Shown here: positions 56,203-64,000 of the stretch, one piece after another
Position numbering within the stretch: position 1 is the first letter of the stretch
Layout: every line of letters starts with the position of its first letter
NCBI RefSeq assembly: GCF_001039355.2
Contig: NW_019775866.1
Coordinates: 46,714 to 110,713 of the forward strand
Source of the DNA: Lingula anatina
Taxonomy: Eukaryota; Brachiopoda; Lingulata; Lingulida; Lingulidae
Direction: 5' to 3'
Length of the DNA stretch: 64,000 nucleotides
Made by a program: the position numbers and the translations under genes
Notes under the pieces: generated by a model
Database searches by the model: none
What the model saw: the letters and a program-made list of their open reading frames with translations, nothing else
What the model was told of the DNA's origin: nothing

Positions 56203-59200
56203 TCTAAAATATTAAAAAACCCTTCTCATGATGTGCTGTGGTGACACTGCTTATTGCATGCCTGTGCGATACTGCATGTCAAAGTGTGCAAGTGTGTATA
56301 ATTTTTCAAAGGCATGAGCATTTCTCTCCATCATTATAACCACATCAACACGGTATTCACAATGCAATGCATATGGCATTAAAGAAACGTGGGGCCTTAT
56401 TAGCATGTGTGCCCAGCCTTCACTGTGTGATGTATGCCTCTGGGGAAAAGGTGTCACTGTTAAGTCATTTTTACACGGCAAAATTCAGGAGAATGAAAGT
56501 CTGTCTGACCTGCTGTCTACCAGATTCAGGTTACATTCAGTCACATTGTATATCAAAGAACTGACGGTGACTGTCATCTGTTTCTATCAGCTTGAACTTT
56601 AAGGAACAATCTATTTTTAAGTTTTCTTCTGCTAGAAAAGCTAAGTTCTTTAGTTATTAAAATAACAAAATGATGAAGACATATTAAATGCCACCTTGAG
56701 CATAAAAAAGTTTTTTGGGGGGAAGCCAAGAGGTTTTTAATTCCAGTTTTTATTTAAGGCCGTGTATCAAAATTGATGTTTGTAAAATAAATCTTTAACC
56801 AACTCTATTTGTTAATGCGACTGATAAAACCAGTATGAGTTTAATCTACAAAACCAATTTAACAGGAAGATGTGCTAACTGCCCAGGTTGCTACAAATAT
56901 GACACTCGACTCTCACTTATCTAGTTGATGATCCCTTATCTGAAAAAGGAAGTTTTGTCCTATCATAATGCCAGTGCCAAAATAAGCACCAATTATATAT
57001 AAAAATTAGACAGCAAAGCCGGCAAGTATACAGACACCAAACAGAAAAAAGTATAACCTTCCTATAAATAATTGTGTCAAATTTTAAAGAAAACCTGCCT
57101 TATTACCATAAAAGGGAAAAAACTGCTCAATACATGAAGAAAGAAAAGTCAGGCAGTTTTGGGGTGAACAACAGATTATTTAAGATGACTTCAGTGATGG
57201 CTATGGTGAGAAAACAGAGATTAAAATATGTATACAGAGCAAAATGTACACCAACATTTGCAGTGTCTGTACATAAAAAGCAAAAAACTACAGTAAGACA
57301 TGCTAATAATAAAAAATACTGGCTCTGTCAGTTCCCAGCCCACATTGTGTCCGATTCCAATTCCAATCTTATAGCTGTAGACTTAAAAATCCACTTTGTC
57401 TCCCCATCCAATATCTGTCTTATCCAGGATGATTGGTTATTTATAGAGTTAGGCTAGCAAATATGTATTACACATGTTAGTGTTATTTCAGCCAGAAATT
57501 CATTTGGAAGATGAAGTCTAGACAAGTTATCTTCAAAGAAGTAGTTGTGTATTGTTTTAAAGAGGTTGTAAATTAGACAGGGGAATCAGAGGCCCAAAAG
57601 CATATAAAAAATAAAATTAAATTGAATTGCTTTCCATTATGTAATATTTGAAAAAATCAATAGTTTTCTCTCCAAGTCTGATGGTCTGAAATGAATATCT
57701 TAGCAATTTGCAGCCTGGATTCAAAACAACCAAGAGCAAGAGTAGAAATAAATGGCAGCTTTTAATTCTTTTCACTGTATTGCACTTTATTCTTGTCAAC
57801 AAGCCAGACAATTTGATACCCTGCTCCTTTTTTATTTCCATCTTATTGCTTGCTGACTGATATCTGATTTCAGGAGGTTTGAAAACTTTGTTTTCAGATT
57901 CCTACCATTTCCCATGCAAACGGCTACCATTACCCTAGAAAACAAGCTTTTACTTAATAACTCTACCAGGCCACTTTGTCTTGACTTACAAAATAAAGCA
58001 GACTGTGTGGGAGGGGTCTGATCACGAAAAGGTAAAGAAATTCTTTGATTCCAACATGACTGAATATATAGTTACAATACACAGTTTCTGGCTTTTAAGA
58101 TGTGTTTACATCAGGACTGTTTTGGACTGGAAGTTGGTTTAAATTTTGCCATCACTCAACCAGATTTCAACCAGAAGGCCAAGTATTAAGTCCCTGTGCA
58201 ATCTTTTGACCTGATGATACAAAATATATTTAGTTTACACAGCTGATTATATAATATATTAGTGACTGATGAATCAGGACTTGGGCAAATGTATAAAAAA
58301 TTCAAAGAATATTGTTTCTGTTGTTAGCAAAATGATATGCACCCACTAACAGAGCCCTCTATAGGATCTGCCAATTAAGTGGCAACAGAAGACAATTTGA
58401 TTACCTAAGTTCAGTACTGGCAATCCTACATTTGCATTTATTAGGAGGTATTATTTCTCTCAGGCATTATTATTTCTCCTTGGAGATGAAATTCAGCAAA
58501 GGCAGTATGGCCAATGGTGTTGATACCTTGCTTGGAGATAAAGTGTTTCAAGGTCAAGGTCGATGGGACATCGTCTGCTCTAGTGGAGCTGAGATAGGAG
58601 GATAAGTAAAACATTTGGAAAGATAGACCCAGTTTGTGTTAAACGTGATGATTTATGAGCTTAAAATCATCCTGGAAGACAATATTTTGTCCAAACCCAT
58701 TGACACACAAAAAAAATATTTCCTGAGGTGGGGTTAACTTTTCAGCAGTGAGGCTGCACCAGGAATGTCTTCTTAGAAGGCAATACCAAAGTGACACACG
58801 AAACATCGTGAATTTGTAATGCTGTGTGCTAGATTGTAATTTGATAAAACTAAAAGGGAAACAACCAGAAAAATATCTGTGGATAAATTGTCATCTTTTT
58901 TTATCATTGGCTCACAAAACTCGTTTGTCTTCAATTATTTTTGACCCCACTCTCTTCCAAATCCTGTGAAATCTCGCTTAATCTTGCTCTCACGAGATGA
59001 TTCCCACTGTCTCCAAGGCCAGGTGAAGTCTGCAGTGCAGTAGCAAGTACAGAAAGACTGATGTAAGTGTGTCATTATGCTGTCACCCCATTTGTCACAC
59101 ACCTATTGTCTGGGAGAGAAAAGACCAAAGAAATAAAACCAGCAGAAGGCCTCAAAAATGTTTATCTTTGATGATTTCATCTTCTTTATTATACTGACCT

Positions 59201-60198
59201 TTCACTGAAACTGGTGCAAAAACACTGCAACTATTGAATACCAGACGTAAATATATATAATAAAAAAGCAGACAAATGCTATACATAAACGCATGTCAGG
59301 AAAACTATGCATGTCTTAGTTTTTCAGGCAACTTTGTCCAAATTATTACTTACTCTTCCACCCCATCTACTTAACTTTACTTATTCTAGAATCCATACAT
59401 ACAAGCTTAGCATATAAGTGAAATAAGAAGAGTTTAGTACCAAACTTTGTTGCGTGTTTGATATTTTATTCTTAAGGCTGTGAATCTATGTTGAACCTTT
59501 AAAGAAACAAAAAAGGCTATCACACCATGATAAAGACACCTTGTCATGCCTTGTAACAATAGCCTCCAAACCTTTTAATCTAACTTACCCAGGAAAAAAA
59601 AACATAGACCATATTGTGCATCAACTTTACATATAAATCATGATTCGTGATTTGGATATATCTGACACTTGAGGAGATAAGCCAACTTGTACCTATGGAT
59701 AAATTGACCTAAAAGCAGGCATCAGACTGACTAAATAAGACGAGCAAGAAAGAAAAGTTCACCAGCACCTGATAAAAATAGGCGAAACAAGTTTTAATGG
59801 TATGTGCACTATTTCCGGTCCGACAGTAACATTGGGAACTTGTAGCTGCCGTAGGTGCTGCAGGAAAAAATAGCACACTCCACACTGAAGAGCCCCAAGT
59901 ACCTGTAATACTTCACGCAGGGTTACGCCATATCTTTACGCCTAATATAAAGTCAGCGTCAACTGGTAGTTTGTTTTCTTTGTTTTTCTATGTTGATACC
60001 TTTCTGAGAGATGTTTGGGAGGGTGGATGTGACTGACAGCTTGCTTTGTCAAAAATTGTGGTTTACAACTAACTGTATTGTCTACTGTCTCAGTAGTTAC
60101 TGACAGTGACTGATATATAAACATGTACTTTAACACCTCAGTTGATGCTTCTGTAGTTTATTTAAATAGAACATGTGGACTCCTCTCACTAACAACCT

Positions 60199-60262
60199 GT
60201 GTGTGTGTGTGTGCATGCGTGCGTGTGTGTGTGTGTATGTGTGTGTGTGCATGCATGCGTGT
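60199..60262. repeat. Imperfect (TG)n tract with GCATGCGTG interruptions
   Basis: TG units broken by CATGCG blocks. It produces spurious Cys-Val open frames and is not coding. Confidence 0.9.
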
Positions 60263-60540
60263 TGTTAATGATAACACTTAATAAAAGTACACATTTACTG
60301 ATATGTCTCCTGCAGTTACTTATCTATAGATATATAAGAAAAAATGTTAGTCTGACAATCAAACACATCCAGGTAGAAAAATTGCTCTTTATGTTAGTAT
60401 GTTGTATGTGTGTAGCAATTTATATTGATAAGCAGTGTTTAAGTTAACTACAGCCAGGTCAACTGAATATTAGAGCAGCTGTCTGTGTTTTATAAATAAG
60501 CTTTGGTTACATGAAATAATAGCTGCTGGGATGGTTACAG

Positions 60541-60543
60541 AAA

Positions 60544-60602
<59 letters not shown>
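60541..60602. repeat. (AAAT)n microsatellite
   Basis: Fifteen uninterrupted AAAT units. Confidence 0.98.
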
Positions 60603-61773
60603 GAACTAGACATTAATACTAGTGTACTCTATAAATTTGTATAACTGTACAGCTATTTTAATTTCAGAAGCTACATAAATATGAAAAAAGAAACAATCCT
60701 GTTTTTGTCATAAACAAGACATACATACCCATTAAGATGATGTCGAGTTACAGGTATCACCTACTTTTATGATAATTTATACAGAAAAAAAAAAAGACTT
60801 TAATGCCACCTACTTGCACCAAAGTCAGATAAGTGCGAGGCCATGTCCCACTTCTTCTAAGACATACCAGAACATGGTGAAGTTCATAGTAATGCAAATT
60901 ATAAACTTATTTATTTTCAAGCACTCGATGATACTCACATTCTCCTTTGTTGTGATAATTTTATAAGTATGTACTACAGTAATATAATGGTAAAGTTCGT
61001 GACTATAATCATACACCATAAAGACATTTTCCATAGCAATCGATTCACAGCTTTTAAAGTTTACATGACCCTCATTCATGAAATCAGGAACCGTATATAG
61101 TAGTTGAAAGAGTTATATCACCATTATTCAATGCAAAACAGTTCAAGCATATAAAATGAATTGAGCTATCAATGCTATGTTGAAATGAGAGAGAGAAGCT
61201 GATGCTGGTTGAATGGATAAAATGACAGATTAGGAGAAAAAACTTACATAAACCTTTTTTCCAGTAATTGCAAATTGAATATCAACCATAAAAAAGGCAG
61301 AAAACTAACCTGGTATCTGCATAATTCAGTATGTGTAAGAAAATCAAATGCATCAGGAGGGTTGTCTTGCTACTCTTAAGTTGAACTTAATCTACTAATG
61401 ACATTTTTTTGCCTTTACTGACAAATATATCACAGTTGGTTTGATGCTTAAGTTATTTTTGTATGGTATGGCAGTGTAAAAAGCAAACTGAGATAAGAAA
61501 ATTTAATTTCTATGACTTGCAAACAGTCTTCCACCTTGATAAAAATGTGTCATTTAAAAAATATATATATTTAACTCTCAATATGCTACTTGAGCAGATT
61601 TTCTCAATACTAATTTCAACCTCAAAATCACAATATCAAGTCTAGTAGTACCATTTAAAAATAATAAATAAAAATAAGTGCATGTGTTTCATATAATTTA
61701 CTCTTTTGTCAGTTCTCTTAACATATAGTAAAATAATTTTTTTCATCATGGTTAATTTTTCAAATTATAGCAT

Positions 61774-61788
61774 GGGGGGGGGGGGGGG
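61774..61788. repeat. G15 homopolymer
   Basis: Fifteen consecutive G, followed by a TTAGAGAGAAAGAGAGG purine stretch. Confidence 0.95.
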
Positions 61789-64000
61789 TTAGAGAGAAAG
61801 AGAGGACAATGAAGATTGAACCCAGTTACAGTATATCAGATGTTTACAGGTATACTCACAATGAAATGATTTGTCAATGCAATGCATGTCGGTAATTGAC
61901 AAACATGTCAAATGAGGTGATCTCCCTGATGCACCTAAATTATCAGCGTGTAAAAATACAACAACTGTCCCTACTATTCCCCAACAGCTATTCCACTGAA
62001 CACTAATTTGTCTTCCAAAAGATACTTCCTACCTTTATCAATACTGGGGATCAAAAAATGCATAACAAAATGATTAAAGAGCCTACCCCTCTCTCTCCCT
62101 GATGATGGCTAGCACAGATAACAACAAGGCTCACAGGTACAACTAGGCACCATCTTAAAACATTGTGATACTCAAATACAAATTGCAACCTGAATGGCCA
62201 GTAAATTATTTACCACACTCACTAAGAAGCACCTAAATCCTATTGGATTATTTTCCAGAGAAGTGGTTAAAAATCTATATTTCTGACAGATGGGACTTAT
62301 CAATCTTGTCAGGTGAACATATCGTGCTTTATGACATGTTGCTGTTATTGGGTAAAAAAATCATTTGTCTTCTGTTTTCCAATTGATGCTACTATTGTAG
62401 CGTGCAAAAACTATGATGAAAAAATATATTCACCAAGTGTAATGCGGTTTAAAACACAGAAAACCTGGTTAAGACCAGATAATGTTTTTACATGCTAAAA
62501 CACAGTCTAGTCTCTTATTAGAGAAACTGGCCCATTTTGACATTAATGATGAAGACGATGATACCAATTTAATAAAGACATCAAAGAAACCTTGAAGAGA
62601 ATGTTGTCAGGGTTAAATATATGCAATACTATATGAACAGACAAGTAATGATTTGTAATCAGCATCGTACTATTGTTATTGATAGAACTTTGAATATGAC
62701 TACCAGTATAGCATGAAAGTAAGCTTCAGTGTTTTATATCAAAGAAAACAGACAAACAAGAAGAAATGACACATTTAATTGAGTGTGCACACTTGTGTAT
62801 GTGTGCTTATGTCCATGCATGTGCATGCCCCCATTTGTGTGCATGCACGTTTGTCTACAGCCATCCAGCACAAAGATGAACACCTGAAATATATAAGAAT
62901 ATGTGTTTTTGAAGTGTGAGTAGAGTCAAAATCTCACTTTCCAGTCAGGTAGTTTTATTCCTGTTTTACCAGCAGACTGCAGGAAGTCCGCCCAGTAGGT
63001 GGTGAGGCACATATGTCCACCCCAATCAAACCTTGCTGAGGCTTTCATTGGACTGTAAGTGTCATAGCTGAGTGCTCCTTTATGACGGCTTCTCACAATG
63101 GATATGAAGATAAGCTCAATACAAAGACAGCCATAGTTGTGGATGGTGTGGAGAGAGTCTGGTGAGCAGACAAATGAAGACGTGCGGAAAAATAACTGGT
63201 TTGTAACAACTTAGAAATGACTTGTTACAGATGATCGAACATTTAATCAGTCTAAAAACTTTTTCCATTCCATAAGAAAACTGAATATTTCCACCTATCT
63301 TGGTATGCCCCCCCCCTCCTCCATCCCCTCTTTCTTCCCTCCTCCAATTATTTTCTAATTTATAATGTCTTAATACTGTCATTCATTTTCAAAACACAAG
63401 TTATATAGCCAACTTCTCATTATGTGACACATCATTTGAAACTGAAATAAATTAATATTTTTAAATCTTATCAATATCATATTTATCTGTACCTTTCCAT
63501 TTGTATTATGCATAATTACTCCCCTAAATTTTAACAAAACTGATCGCCAATATTGTGCAAATTTTTGTTTGATATCAATACCTGGAGACAAGTTAAGTCC
63601 AGGTCAAAAGCGTATTTTGGGGATTATATCAATCTAGTGTGTGTGTTTGCGTGCATGCATGCCCTCGCATGTGCACGTGAGTCCACATGTTAAAGTGTAC
63701 AAGTGCCGTGCTTGAAATTTGTGGATAATCACCATAGCTTTCATGAGGTTTCTTTTTACACTTAAATGTCAATACCTTTTAGTCTTTTATATCCATTTCC
63801 CACTGAAATAACAATGTAAAGGATAAATGCAAACATGTAGAGGCAATTATTTCATTTTTTCATCACATAAATATCAATTGGTAGTATCTGCCACCCCACC
63901 CCACTCCATTGCAGGCGTGTTGTGGCCATTAAAATATTCCAATTCTGATGATAACAAGAAAAACATTCAATGTTAAAAATTTTGGTTATCAAATAATACT

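Larger units (their letters stand above)
41804..64000. other. Sequence upstream of the duplicated ZMIZ 5' block; no coding gene recognised
   Basis: About 22 kb with only short, composition-driven open frames. Contents I can support: the second repeated block (42224-45160), two fold-back elements, microsatellites and an N gap. It may be a 5' intron of ZMIZ, since vertebrate ZMIZ1 has distant non-coding 5' exons, or it may be intergenic. Confidence 0.6.

Noticed and set aside
57074-57457. 127-residue plus-strand open frame, the longest outside ZMIZ and the gaps
   Set aside because: Its composition is that of AT-rich sequence, with no motif, no recognised family, and no splice or start context. 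A protein search finding homologues would change this.

Overview
The window is a piece of an animal nuclear genome. It is AT-rich, with GT-AG introns, many microsatellites (GA, CA/TG, AAT, AAAT, TATAC) and small inverted-repeat elements. One protein-coding gene is securely recognised: a complete ZMIZ1/2-type (Drosophila tonalli-type) PIAS-like coactivator on the minus strand. Reading left to right therefore runs from its 3' end to its 5' end. The protein is close to vertebrate ZMIZ1, but the introns and repeats are not vertebrate-like. A lophotrochozoan, probably a mollusc, is my best guess; this is inference, because nothing in the window fixes the species.

Layout. Positions 1-3722 are the probable 3'UTR and downstream sequence. 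Positions 3723-13774 hold 14 coding exons (exons 17 back to 4) separated by mostly short introns. Positions 13775-27764 are one 14-kb intron. Exon 3 is at 27765-27870, exon 2 at 33517-33630, and exon 1 with the start codon at 34563-34622. Joined, the 17 exons give 3138 nt, or 1045 residues plus stop, with every splice phase consistent. The product has an N-terminal ZMIZ-specific region, a Pro/Gln/Met-rich low-complexity middle, a strongly conserved pre-MIZ block, the MIZ/SP-RING zinc finger (ligands C732, H734, C755, C758) and an acidic C-terminus ending DDLLSLFDS.

Upstream of exon 1 the assembly is not clean. About 5 kb carrying exons 1 and 2 (31292-36253) is repeated at 36257-41803, with a single N at the junction (36254) and roughly 1.3% mismatch in the part I counted. 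A second block (42224-43691) is repeated at 43693-45160, again around a single N (43692) and almost identical. These look like unmerged overlapping or allelic contigs rather than real tandem duplications. Two larger N runs interrupt a (TG)n tract (37677-38162) and a poly(A) tract (48739-49242).

From 41.8 to 64 kb I recognise no coding gene. This is probably 5' intron or upstream sequence of the ZMIZ gene; non-coding 5' exons cannot be seen by eye. I found four fold-back or terminal-inverted-repeat elements (26579-26746, 28763-29099, 45689-45871, 49559-49733), several short tandem duplications and three CTCF-like motifs. One unassigned possible membrane-protein exon (35580-35895) is present in both copies of the 5-kb block. 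No convincing new multi-gene system is visible.
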